DNA from: Oscillospiraceae bacterium
Lineage (GTDB): Bacteria > Bacillota_A > Clostridia > Oscillospirales > Oscillospiraceae
DNA length: 61,474 nt
Assembly (NCBI GenBank): GCA_017408725.1
Contig: JAFQUA010000041.1
Coordinates: 1-61,474, forward strand
Direction of reading: 5' to 3'
Positions within the stretch are counted from its first letter, which is position 1, and every line of letters starts with the position of its first letter. The notes under the pieces were generated by a model that saw only the letters and a list, made by a program, of their open reading frames with translations, did not search any database and was not told the origin of the DNA. Both the position numbers and the translations under genes were made by a program. Positions 1 through 8,700 of this stretch are shown here, piece by piece.

Positions 1-1
1 C

Positions 2-163
2 GAAAAGGGTTATCCCGTCTGGAGCCAGCCTACCGGTGCCCACGATGCCTACAACACAGGCGATATCGTGGACTATAACGGCACACTCTACCAGTCGCGG
101 ATCGACGGCAACACCTATTCCCCGGAGGCATATCCTGCCGGCTGGGCGGTTTACACAGAATAG
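2..163 (+). CDS. C-terminal end of a phage tail/baseplate protein with a carbohydrate-binding module (partial)
   Basis: This frame is open from the first base and ends at the TAG at 161-163, so only the last 53 residues are visible. They resemble the CBM5/12-like modules found at the ends of phage tail and baseplate proteins: Trp near the start, then YNTGDIVDYNGTLYQS, then a Pro-Ala-Gly-Trp close. Such modules usually bind cell-surface polysaccharide. The stop lies 11 bases before the endolysin start, so this is probably the last structural gene before the lysis genes. The rest of the protein is outside the window. Confidence 0.65.
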   Translation, partial: EKGYPVWSQPTGAHDAYNTGDIVDYNGTLYQSRIDGNTYSPEAYPAGWAVYTE

Positions 164-174
164 GAGGAGTACAT

Positions 175-744
175 ATGACAGTCAAACAGAAACAGTGCTT
201 GCTGGAATACCTGGGTTACTACGATCCGGAGAACAGCAACAGAATGAACAACGTGGACGGGCTGTGGGGCCCCGCGTCGGAAAATGCCACCCGTAGATTC
301 CAGAGGGATTACGGCTTGGTGATGGACGGTATCTTCGGGCCTATGACAGAAGCAAAGATCAAGGAAGTTATCGCCAGCGGTGAGCTGCCCAAGGTCAACT
401 GGAACGAAGTCAAATACTTCAGAAAAGCGGAATTTAAGTGCAACTGCGGCGGCAAATACTGCGACGGATTCCCGGCAGAGATGCACCCTGCGTTGGTGAG
501 GGTTGCCGACCGTGTACGGGAGCGCTTTGGCGCAGCGGCGCTTGTCAGTTCCGGCGTGCGCTGTGAACAGCACAATGCCAATGTGGGCGGCGTTCCCAAC
601 AGTCGGCACTTGTATGGCAAGGCAATGGATTTTTGCATCAGCGGCAGAAAGGCGGCTGAGGTGCTGGAATATGTCTGGCAGCAGCCGGAGATCAGCTATG
701 CCTACGATATCGACGGTACCTATGTCCACATGGACGTAGAGTGA
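175..744 (+). CDS. Phage endolysin: peptidoglycan-binding domain plus M15 D-Ala-D-Ala carboxypeptidase-like domain
   Basis: The 189-residue protein has an N-terminal peptidoglycan-binding helical module (about residues 5-60, containing VDGLWGPASENATRRFQ and DGIFGPMTEAKI). A peptidase M15_3-type domain follows at about 75-189. The zinc ligands are visible as His145 and Asp152 in SRHLYGKAMDF and His185 in YVHMDV. The family cleaves peptide cross-links of peptidoglycan, and here it would release virions. There is no signal peptide, so exit through the holin encoded next is expected. A good GGAGG at 163-167 supports the ATG at 175. Confidence 0.88.
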   Translation: MTVKQKQCLLEYLGYYDPENSNRMNNVDGLWGPASENATRRFQRDYGLVMDGIFGPMTEAKIKEVIASGELPKVNWNEVKYFRKAEFKCNCGGKYCDGFPAEMHPALVRVADRVRERFGAAALVSSGVRCEQHNANVGGVPNSRHLYGKAMDFCISGRKAAEVLEYVWQQPEISYAYDIDGTYVHMDVE

Positions 745-757
745 GGAGGGAAAGAAA

Positions 758-1255
758 ATGAACGATAAGCTTGTTACGATCAAGGCCGGAATCGCGGCAT
801 TCTTCACGGCGGCCGGGGCTTTCCTTGGGTGGCAGGGAGTCATGGCGGTGATCTGGATCGCCGTAATGATTCTGGATTATCTGTCCGGCTCTTTAGCGGC
901 GTGGCTTTCCGGTGAATGGTCTAGTGCTGTTGCAAGAGAAGGTCTTAAGCACAAGGCGGGAATGCTCATGGTGGTGATTGTTGCGTGCATCACAGACCTT
1001 ACATTGGCAATCATCTGCGAGCATCTGCCTGTGCAGATAGAATGGCCGGTGCTGGTATTTCCTATGGTGCTGGCATGGTACATTTTGACGGAACTGGGAT
1101 CCGTTCTGGAGAATGCTGTGAAAATGGGAGCGCCGATGCCGAAGTGGCTGATGAACCTTCTGAATGCCGGACTGAAAATCATCAACAACAAGGGTGATGA
1201 GATTCCGAAGGAAATCACGGATACTGCAGAGACAGATGTGAATGTGTATGAGTAA
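758..1255 (+). CDS. Phage holin (toxin secretion/phage lysis holin family)
   Basis: A 165-residue membrane protein with about four hydrophobic segments: near residues 8-28, 30-50, 68-90 and 95-118. The tail is charged and rich in Asp and Glu. The hydrophobic pattern, the LDYLSGSLAAW segment and the position directly after the endolysin fit the phage_holin_4 family, which forms membrane lesions that let the endolysin reach the wall. The start has a GGAGG about 10 bases upstream. It forms a lysis cassette with the preceding gene. Confidence 0.85.
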   Translation: MNDKLVTIKAGIAAFFTAAGAFLGWQGVMAVIWIAVMILDYLSGSLAAWLSGEWSSAVAREGLKHKAGMLMVVIVACITDLTLAIICEHLPVQIEWPVLVFPMVLAWYILTELGSVLENAVKMGAPMPKWLMNLLNAGLKIINNKGDEIPKEITDTAETDVNVYE

Positions 1256-1260
1256 AAGGT

Positions 1261-1284
1261 GGGGCTGGCCGATCGGCCGGCCCC
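1261..1284 (+). terminator. GC-rich hairpin after the lysis cassette
   Basis: Two 10-base arms around a GATC loop make a very stable stem between the holin stop and the next ribosome site. No T-run follows, so it may be a processing or attenuation hairpin rather than a true intrinsic terminator. Confidence 0.35.
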
Positions 1285-1307
1285 TGATGCGTTAAGGGGG
1301 AATCAAA

Positions 1308-2225
1308 ATGCCATCAAACTGGCTTGCAATGGATGATAACTTTCCGACTTTCACAGGTGAGGAGTCGCCATCTCGGCAGATCGCGGCATTGCACAACTAT
1401 TTGTACCAGATGCGCGAAGGTCTGCAATACTCCATGCGGAATCTGACAGCGGAAAACTTTAATGAAGCGGCATTGCAGCAGCTGACGGATGAGCAAAAGA
1501 ACTCTGTGGCAGAAGAATTGCAGAAGCTTCGCAATACCATAACGAGCTTTTCCAATGAGATCAGCAGCCTTTCGGCAAGAGTGAGCAGTCTTGAAAACCT
1601 GGGCGGAAGAATGAATCAGGCAGAAGATGCAATCACATGGCTTGAAGAGGACGCGGAAACAAAAGATGCAACACTGAAAGAGCATGAGGAAAGTATTGCG
1701 GGACTGGAAAAAGACACCGGGGATCTGCAAGAACGACAAGCGGAGCTTGAGGAGCAGCTGGGGACGGCGCAGGGAGATATCGACGCTCTGCAGACCGATG
1801 TGGATGCGCTGAATAAAACAGTGGGTGGTGAAGGCGGCGTGCTGGAGCGCACTGCAGCGCTTGAGGAGCAGCTGGGGACGGCGCAGGGAGATATCGACGC
1901 TCTGCAGACCGATGTGGATGCGCTGAATAAAACAGTGGGTGGTGAAGGCGGCGTGCTGGACCGCACTGCAGCGCTTGAAGAGACTGTTACCGGTGAAGGC
2001 GGTCTGGAAGAAAGGACGGAAGCATTGGAGAATGCGCTTGCCGGCGAAGGCGGGATCGAGGGACAGTTGCAGGTGATTCAGCAGGAACAGGAAAAGGTGT
2101 CCGGAGTGGTGCAGGTGGCGGAAGACGGCAGTACGACTCTGGGCGGAGAAGAAAAAACCGTATATCTGGTTGGAAAGATTTACATCAACGGACAATTATT
2201 CGAAAGTGGGGGTGAAGCTACATAA
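1308..2225 (+). CDS. Coiled-coil phage structural protein with a duplicated 38-residue unit
   Basis: A 305-residue acidic protein. After a short N-terminal head (about 1-45) it is nearly all predicted coiled coil, with heptad-like Leu/Ile spacing and ELEEQLGTAQGDIDALQTDV written twice. The C-terminus has a small hydrophobic patch (KTVYLVGKIYINGQLFE) that looks like a beta-strand tip. This architecture fits a fibrous virion part such as a tail fibre or spike stalk. The last bases overlap the next start (ATAATG). No enzyme motif is seen and the exact role is inferred. Confidence 0.6.
   Translation: MPSNWLAMDDNFPTFTGEESPSRQIAALHNYLYQMREGLQYSMRNLTAENFNEAALQQLTDEQKNSVAEELQKLRNTITSFSNEISSLSARVSSLENLGGRMNQAEDAITWLEEDAETKDATLKEHEESIAGLEKDTGDLQERQAELEEQLGTAQGDIDALQTDVDALNKTVGGEGGVLERTAALEEQLGTAQGDIDALQTDVDALNKTVGGEGGVLDRTAALEETVTGEGGLEERTEALENALAGEGGIEGQLQVIQQEQEKVSGVVQVAEDGSTTLGGEEKTVYLVGKIYINGQLFESGGEAT
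1745..1972 (+). repeat. Two tandem 114-bp coding repeats
   Basis: Copy 1 is 1745-1858 and copy 2 is 1859-1972. The first 102 bases are identical, then one mismatch appears (G at 1847 against C at 1961). Each unit encodes 38 residues of coiled coil, so copy-number change would keep the reading frame. Confidence 0.95.
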
Positions 2226-3835
2226 TGCTTCCAAGTATGAAATATGCTGACAAGATTACTAAGAGCCAGCAAGTGAAGTTCGGCGGACTGAACCGGTCTG
2301 TAGGTGCCGAGGACGGCGAGCTGTATGATATGCGGAATCTGACGGGTGATCATTATCCGGTGCTTTCAGTCAGAGCACAACGATTTCTGTTTAACAGGTT
2401 GTCGGGTCCGTGTGCACTCTTTGCTTGGGACAAGCTGTGCTGGATCGATGGTACAGAGTTTTTCTTTGACGGCAAGCTAAAAGGTAAGGTTACAGCAGGC
2501 GAAAAAAGCTTTGCGGCGCTGGGAGCCTATATTGTTATCTTTCCGGATAAGTGTTACTACAACGTGGATACTGACGAGTTCGGTTCGCTGGAAAGCAAAT
2601 GGATGGGGGATAGCTTGACATTCAGTGACGGAACACTGTATGGCGAAGAAGCGGCTGCAAACGCAATTTCGAAGGAAGGCGTTAACTGGTCAGAATACTT
2701 CCGGGTAGGCGATGCTGTGACGATCAGCGGCTGCACAGCAAATCGGGGAAATAACATCAGTGTGGTCATTCGGGCAATCCAGGGGGATCAACTGTATTTC
2801 TACGAGAATACATTCACCCTCGGCGCAGACGGCGCAGCCTACACAGAGAACGGAGAGCTGACCATTGAACGGTCTGTGCCTGATCTGAACTTCCTGTGCG
2901 AGAACGAAAACCGGCTGTGGGGCTGTACGGAGACTACGATCTATGCCAGCAAACTAGGTGATATTTTCAACTGGAATGTGTATGACGGACTGGACACAGA
3001 CGCATATGCGGTGGACTCCGGATCTGCCGGTGCGTTCACCGGCTGCATTTCTTACCGCGGGTATCCCACATTCTTCAAAGAGGATCACATTTTCAAGGTG
3101 TACGGATCGGTGCCTTCCAATTTTGAGGTGCTTGGCAGCTCTACACTGGGGTTGGCAGAGGGGTGCAGCAAGAGCCTTGCAATTGCGGGAGAGACACTGT
3201 TCTACCTGAGCCGCAGCGGGATCATGGCATACACCGGCGGTATACCGCAGCCCATGGGCGCGGCCTTCGGCATTGACCGCTTCAAAAATGCGGTGGGAGG
3301 TTCTGACGGTCTGAAATACTATGTCAGCATGCAGAGCATGAGCGGTGCGTGGGGGCTTTACATTTATGACACGCAGACCGGCTTGTGGCACGCAGAGGAT
3401 GAAACGCAGGCGGTTGGTTTCGCCAGAGCGAAAGGAAACCTTTACATGCTGAGCAGCGGCGGCGAATTGTGGATCACGGGCAACCATGCGGAGGTGCCGA
3501 CCAGCGAAGAACCGGAGGGGAGCATTCAGTGGATGGCAGAGTTCTGTGACTTTACGGATGAGAGCCCCAACCGGAAGGGTCTCAGCAAGCTGCAGATAAG
3601 GCTAGAGCTGGATCCCGGCGCAACCGTGGATGTGTGGCTGCAATTTGACTCCGATGGGCAGTGGCACAAGGTGCGGCAAACGCTGGGTGAGGGAAAAAAG
3701 CGCAGCTGTTATCTTCCAATCATCCCGCGCAGGGCGGACCATTATCGGCTGAAGCTGACCGGAACCGGTGGTTGCCGGATATACTCTCTGACTCGCGAAT
3801 ACTATGTGGGTTCAGAATTACGAACGAAAAACTAG
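2225..3835 (+). CDS. Putative phage tail/neck structural protein
   Basis: A 536-residue, mostly beta-rich protein. The N-terminus (VKFGGLNRSVGAEDGELYDMRNL, abbreviated here as the GGLNRS to DMRNL region) is typical of virion proteins in Clostridia prophages that precede ejection proteins. Repeated strands with aromatic-Gly turns across about 60-400 suggest a propeller-like fold, and the C-terminal 120 residues look like a beta-sandwich. It could correspond to a packaged-DNA stabilisation or tail-hub protein, but I see no decisive motif. It starts one base after the preceding stop begins and is clearly cotranslated. Confidence 0.5.
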   Translation: MLPSMKYADKITKSQQVKFGGLNRSVGAEDGELYDMRNLTGDHYPVLSVRAQRFLFNRLSGPCALFAWDKLCWIDGTEFFFDGKLKGKVTAGEKSFAALGAYIVIFPDKCYYNVDTDEFGSLESKWMGDSLTFSDGTLYGEEAAANAISKEGVNWSEYFRVGDAVTISGCTANRGNNISVVIRAIQGDQLYFYENTFTLGADGAAYTENGELTIERSVPDLNFLCENENRLWGCTETTIYASKLGDIFNWNVYDGLDTDAYAVDSGSAGAFTGCISYRGYPTFFKEDHIFKVYGSVPSNFEVLGSSTLGLAEGCSKSLAIAGETLFYLSRSGIMAYTGGIPQPMGAAFGIDRFKNAVGGSDGLKYYVSMQSMSGAWGLYIYDTQTGLWHAEDETQAVGFARAKGNLYMLSSGGELWITGNHAEVPTSEEPEGSIQWMAEFCDFTDESPNRKGLSKLQIRLELDPGATVDVWLQFDSDGQWHKVRQTLGEGKKRSCYLPIIPRRADHYRLKLTGTGGCRIYSLTREYYVGSELRTKN

Positions 3836-3847
3836 GAGGAACGACAA

Positions 3848-5770
3848 ATGGCTTATACTTACGATGATTTTGTATCTGCCGCCAATTCGGCGGGACTGCT
3901 GAAACAATTCACGGACAGTGACCTGCAAATCGCGCAGAAGAATCCGGAATTCGGACTTTCTATGCTGGGAGTGCTGAAGGATGGAAACAGCGCCAGTACC
4001 GCTGAGCAGAAGCTGCTGGCGACGGAAGCGGCGAACCAATTGAGAAAGACATACGGAAGCTTTGGGCAGATTACGCCTTACAGCGGCACCTACGACACGC
4101 AGATCAAGGAATTGATCGACAAGACGAATAACTACGGCGCGTTCCAATATGGCGGGCAGAATGCCTATCAGCAGGCTCTGGACAGGGTGACGAATTACGG
4201 TGACTTCCAATATGACGGACAAAATGCATATGACCAAACGCTGGATAAGCTGAACAATTACGGCAGCTTTCAGTACAGTGGTCAGAATGCGTACCAGCAG
4301 GCGTTGGATAAGGTGGCAAATTACGGGGAGTTCCAGTATGGAGATGATGCGGCATACCAAGAGATGCTGAAGGGTGTGATCAATTCTAAAGGATTTCAGT
4401 ACAACCCCGAGAGTGATCCGACATGGAGCGCGTATAAGAAGGCATCGCTACGGGAAGGCGAACGAGCAAGCGCCAATGCTCTGGCGCAGGCCAGCGCAGC
4501 CAGTGGCGGCAGAGCATCCAGCTACGCGCTGACTGCGGCACAGCAGGCCGCAAACTATTATGCTTCTCAGCTTGGAGATATGCTTCCGACCCTACAGCAG
4601 AATGCATACCAGCAGTACTTGAGTGAGTTTGAAAAGAAACTCAGCAGTCTCGGGGCTTTGGAGAGTGACCGCAGCTTCGAATATCAGCAATTCCTGAACG
4701 GTCTAAACCAGGCACAGGGCGCTTTGAGCGCACTGCAAGGCGACCGGAACACGAACTATGAGGAATGGCTGAACCGGTACGATATGCTGCAGAACAATCT
4801 GAACGTGTTGCAAAGTGATCGGAACTTTGCCTATCAGGCACATTTGAATGGACTGAGTCAAGCTCAGAGCGCTTTGAACGCACTCCAGAGCGACCGGAAC
4901 ACGAACTATGAAGAATGGCTAAACAACTTCAATATGCTCCAGACAGCTCTGGGGAATCTGCAAAGCCAGAATCAGACGGAGTATCAACGGTATCTGAATG
5001 CGCTGGAGATGGCGCAGCAGTCGCAGCAGGAGGCATACAACCGGGCATATCACCTTCAGCAGGACAAGCTCCAGCAGGAACAGCTGGCTTATGAGAAAGA
5101 ACAGGCACAGCAGAAGTATGCGGATCAACAGGCACAGCAGAAGTACGCCAATGCGCTGGCGTTGTATGAGACCTTAGGATATGCAACACCGGAGATCGCG
5201 GAGATCCTTGGGATCCCGGCGGGAACTGGCAGTGTTCCGGGTAATACTGCGCCTAGTGTAACGGATATTCCGGTAACGAATGTACCCGGTACAGCACTAC
5301 TGGAATCTGGTATTCTTGGTGCACTCGGCCCTGCACAGCCGAACCAAGTGCCGGTACAGACAAAACCTTTGTTCCAAAACAGCACGGATTTCAGCAATGA
5401 ATCTCTGACTACGGAGCAGATCAAGCAGATGCAGAAATACTTCGGCGTGGAAGCAGACGGTATGTGGAGCAATCAGTCAGCGGCAGCTGCCGGTGGCAGA
5501 ACCGCACAGCAGGCATGGGATTACTATCACGAGCTGACAAAAGAGCCGGGCGATGTGTTGGGCGAAGATATGCAGAGTATTCTTGATCTTGGATACGGTC
5601 CGATCAGTGCCGCCAGACTCGAGGAACTGATCGTGGCAGGAGAGGTAGAAGAGTATGTGGAAAACGGTATGTATAAATACCGCAGGGTAAAGAAAAGTCC
5701 AACTTCCACCGTAAAGGGTTCCGGCGGAGGCGGGATACAAACCATACGTGGCCGGTTGACTACAAAGTAA
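3848..5770 (+). CDS. Repeat-rich putative phage internal/ejection protein
   Basis: A 640-residue protein rich in Gln, Ala and Asn. Residues 95-178 are four 21-residue repeats (NYGxFQYxGQNAYxQxLDKV) plus a weaker fifth. Residues 270-394 are five 25-residue helical repeats (ALQxDRNTNYEEWLN type). A Gln-rich coiled coil follows at about 395-445, then a Pro/Thr/Gly linker. A short module near 530-560 (TTEQIKQMQKYFGVEADGMW) resembles a peptidoglycan-binding motif. Its place between the tail/neck gene and the polyvalent gene suggests a protein injected with the genome or built into the injection apparatus. The role is inferred. Confidence 0.5.
   Translation: MAYTYDDFVSAANSAGLLKQFTDSDLQIAQKNPEFGLSMLGVLKDGNSASTAEQKLLATEAANQLRKTYGSFGQITPYSGTYDTQIKELIDKTNNYGAFQYGGQNAYQQALDRVTNYGDFQYDGQNAYDQTLDKLNNYGSFQYSGQNAYQQALDKVANYGEFQYGDDAAYQEMLKGVINSKGFQYNPESDPTWSAYKKASLREGERASANALAQASAASGGRASSYALTAAQQAANYYASQLGDMLPTLQQNAYQQYLSEFEKKLSSLGALESDRSFEYQQFLNGLNQAQGALSALQGDRNTNYEEWLNRYDMLQNNLNVLQSDRNFAYQAHLNGLSQAQSALNALQSDRNTNYEEWLNNFNMLQTALGNLQSQNQTEYQRYLNALEMAQQSQQEAYNRAYHLQQDKLQQEQLAYEKEQAQQKYADQQAQQKYANALALYETLGYATPEIAEILGIPAGTGSVPGNTAPSVTDIPVTNVPGTALLESGILGALGPAQPNQVPVQTKPLFQNSTDFSNESLTTEQIKQMQKYFGVEADGMWSNQSAAAAGGRTAQQAWDYYHELTKEPGDVLGEDMQSILDLGYGPISAARLEELIVAGEVEEYVENGMYKYRRVKKSPTSTVKGSGGGGIQTIRGRLTTK
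4130..4381 (+). repeat. Four 63-bp (21-residue) tandem coding repeats
   Basis: Units start at 4130, 4193, 4256 and 4319. Each encodes NYG-x-FQY followed by an Asn/Asp-Ala-Tyr core and an amphipathic stretch. A degenerate fifth unit follows to about 4445. Confidence 0.9.
4655..5029 (+). repeat. Five 75-bp (25-residue) tandem coding repeats
   Basis: Units start at 4655, 4730, 4805, 4880 and 4955. Each encodes a Leu-Gln-x-Asp-Arg opening, then an aromatic position and a Leu-Asn helix. Units 2 and 4 are closest to each other, as are units 1 and 3, so a two-unit block may have been duplicated. Confidence 0.88.
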
Positions 5771-5789
5771 TTAGCAAAGGAGGATCCTT

Positions 5790-8700
5790 ATGAGCTATGC
5801 CAGTGAGAGACAAAAACTGCGCGAACAGCGTAGGCTTAAAACGGAAAATAATAATACAGGCGGCGTTATGCCGCCTGTAGGTCAGACATCAGCGACTGCA
5901 ATTGAAGACTCTGACAGCTTTGCTGCACAAAGGCAACAGTTGCGCAAAAAACGCCAGCAAGTAAACAGTGCTACAAGTGAAACGGTACCAGTAGTAAAGA
6001 GCGAGCTTTTCAGAGAGATTTCGGGCGCGCCTGCTCTTCCCAAAGTGGATGCGCTGCAACGATCTGCGCAGCAGCAGACAGCGCAGAAGCTGCAACAATT
6101 GGCGCAGCAGCAGAAAGTCGATGAAGATAATAAACGCACGTGGTTTCAAAAGGGTTCAGACAATGTGGGCAAGGCGATCTTTGGCTCCGGTGCTGATGTG
6201 GTAGAAAACCTGGGTGCCGCTGTTCTTGGTTTGGGTGAAAAAGCGCTAGATGCCATAGCATCATTGGCTCCCTACGCAGCGCAAGGACTGGCGCAGGGAA
6301 TGAGCGGATCGACGCCTCTAAGCATCGGACAGCAGCAGGTGCAAAACCAGATGCTGCAAAGCAATAAGGATCTGATGTCCGGCTTTGTAGCCAAGGACCT
6401 TTACGATGAGGGGAAGATCGCAAAATCGATCATCTCCGATCCGTTCAAAGCGCTAACGGGTATCGATGCGGAAAAGGATTCGGTATTCGGCGAGAAAACA
6501 GATGCGCTTATACAGTCTGCAGGTCAGCTTGCGGCGCAGGCCGGTCTTCAGCTGGTGGGTGTTCCATGGTGGCTGACGGCAGGTGCTTCGGCCCTTGGCT
6601 CGGAAGCAGAAGCCGCCATCCAGAGCGGCGCAACGCTGGAGGAGGCCGCACTGAGCGGAATGATCTCTGCCGGTGCGGAAATCTTGACAGAAAAAATCTC
6701 AGGCGGTATCAAATTCGGCGGAAAAACACTGGACGATGCCATAGCAAAAAAGCTTGCCAGTGGTATTTCCAACAAAGCAGTAAGGTCGCTTGCAAAACTG
6801 GGGATTGATATGGCTGGCGAAGGTGGCGAAGAAGTTCTTTCCGGTGCCATCAGCAAATTCGGTCAATGGCTTACTTATCTGGATGATCAAACACTGGGCC
6901 AGTTGCTTTTCTCCGAAGAAGCGCTGGACGAAGCATTGGAATCCTTTATCGGCGGAGCTGTGTTAGGCGGTGTCGGAAGTTTGGTGCAGAGTGCGCGGCC
7001 AGAAGCAAAAAGCAAAGACTATGTAACAAGAGAAAACGAAACGCAGAGCAGCACAGTGAGGGGCGAAATGGCGCCGGGTGTCAGCACGATTCAGGGGGAT
7101 AATTCTGCTGATAGCAAAGGATCGCCTGCCGAACCGTCTATCCCGGGTCTGCGGCTGCGGGCGGTGGATACGGATACCCAGAACAATACCGGTGTTACGG
7201 AAATGCAAGCAATTGATACGCAAAAGGGTGAAAGTGTTCCGCAAAAGCAGGGCTTTGTTACGCAGGACCGGGCGGTTGGTACGGAAAACATCAGTGTGGC
7301 GGAGCAGCTTCGCCGTCAAAATATGAATGGAGGAACAGAAAATGTCAGCATCAACGGACAAAGTGCAGGGCTTGCAGCTGCCGGCAATGCCGAAACAGCA
7401 GGCACAGGAGCCGGTCTATTACATGGAAGCAGCCAACGGCTTGACGGTACGGGTACCGCAGAGCAAACTGGAATCGTGGCAGGCGGAGCAGAACAAGCTG
7501 CGCAGCGGCAGCAGAGCATTAACCAGCAAAGAGCAGCAGTTGATCGACGCAATCGTATCCGATCTTTACGGCTCGCAAAAATAAGCAGCAGCGAGCTGGG
7601 AATCCAGAGTGGCACGGAAGCAAGAAACATTCAGCTTGTTCCACAGGAGCACTGGGACGCAGAAATGCGCACGGTGGCGGAACGGGTCTATCAGGAAACG
7701 GGCAAGAGTGTTTCTTATGTCATGGGGGCCGTTCAGGTTCGGGGTAATGATGGTCGCGTGCGTAATGTAAACGGTGTGATCTCCGGAGACAACATTGTAG
7801 TGCGGGCGGACCATCTGCGGCTTTCATTGGAGCAGATCGCCGACCACGAAGCCTACCACGGACGGGTGGATTTCTTTGGCGACCGGCTGAATCAGGAGAT
7901 CCGGCAACACATCATCGAAACATACTCCGAAGAAGAATTCCGTAGCATGTTAACGAAGTATGTTGAGGCGCTGCGCGGAGTCTATAATGCGGAGGATATG
8001 CAGACCGGCGAGGACTTTGCGAAGATGATGAAGCAGGTGCAGGAGGAAGTGTTTGCGGACGCCTATGCCGGCATCAATGCTTTCGGTGCAGGAGCGGACC
8101 GATTCACGACTGCTGTCAACGAGAAAATGGAGCAGCTGGGTACCGGCAGATTCCGCAGTCAGGAACAGGAGAACGGAGTAAAAGAGACCAACGGTCCGCC
8201 TGCGGATGTGACCGGGCAAAAAGAAAACACCGCCGGGAATGGCGGTGAGAGGTATTCCATAGACGAACGCTTTGAAAGTCTGATCGACAGCTGGGATGGA
8301 AACACAATTGGTTTTTCGTTCGTTGTGGGAGAAACATCTGATGCGCTTCAGGAAGCAGGTATACCGAAAAAGCAGATCCGGTGGGATGCGTCCAAGATCA
8401 AAACGCTTTTAGGAAAGCATAACGGAATGACGATCGAAACAGTCAAACAGATCCCGGAGCTTTTAGAGAATCCGATCATCGTAATCGATTCGAAGAAAGG
8501 AAGCAACTCAAAAATCGTCATGGGTGACCTATATGATGAGCATGGAAACGTTGTTACTGCGGTCATTCTGTTAACACCGACAAGCAAAAAAGGCAATGTG
8601 TTGGACATCCTTAAAATTTCTTCTGCTGAGGGAAGAGGTCATATCAAGAGCCTTTTCACGCATGAGGATGGCACGCCTGTTGCGGTCCGTTTTGTGGACA

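Noticed and set aside
4130..5029. CRISPR-like array
   Set aside because: The repeats are contiguous, in frame and degenerate at third positions, without unique spacers; they encode protein repeats.
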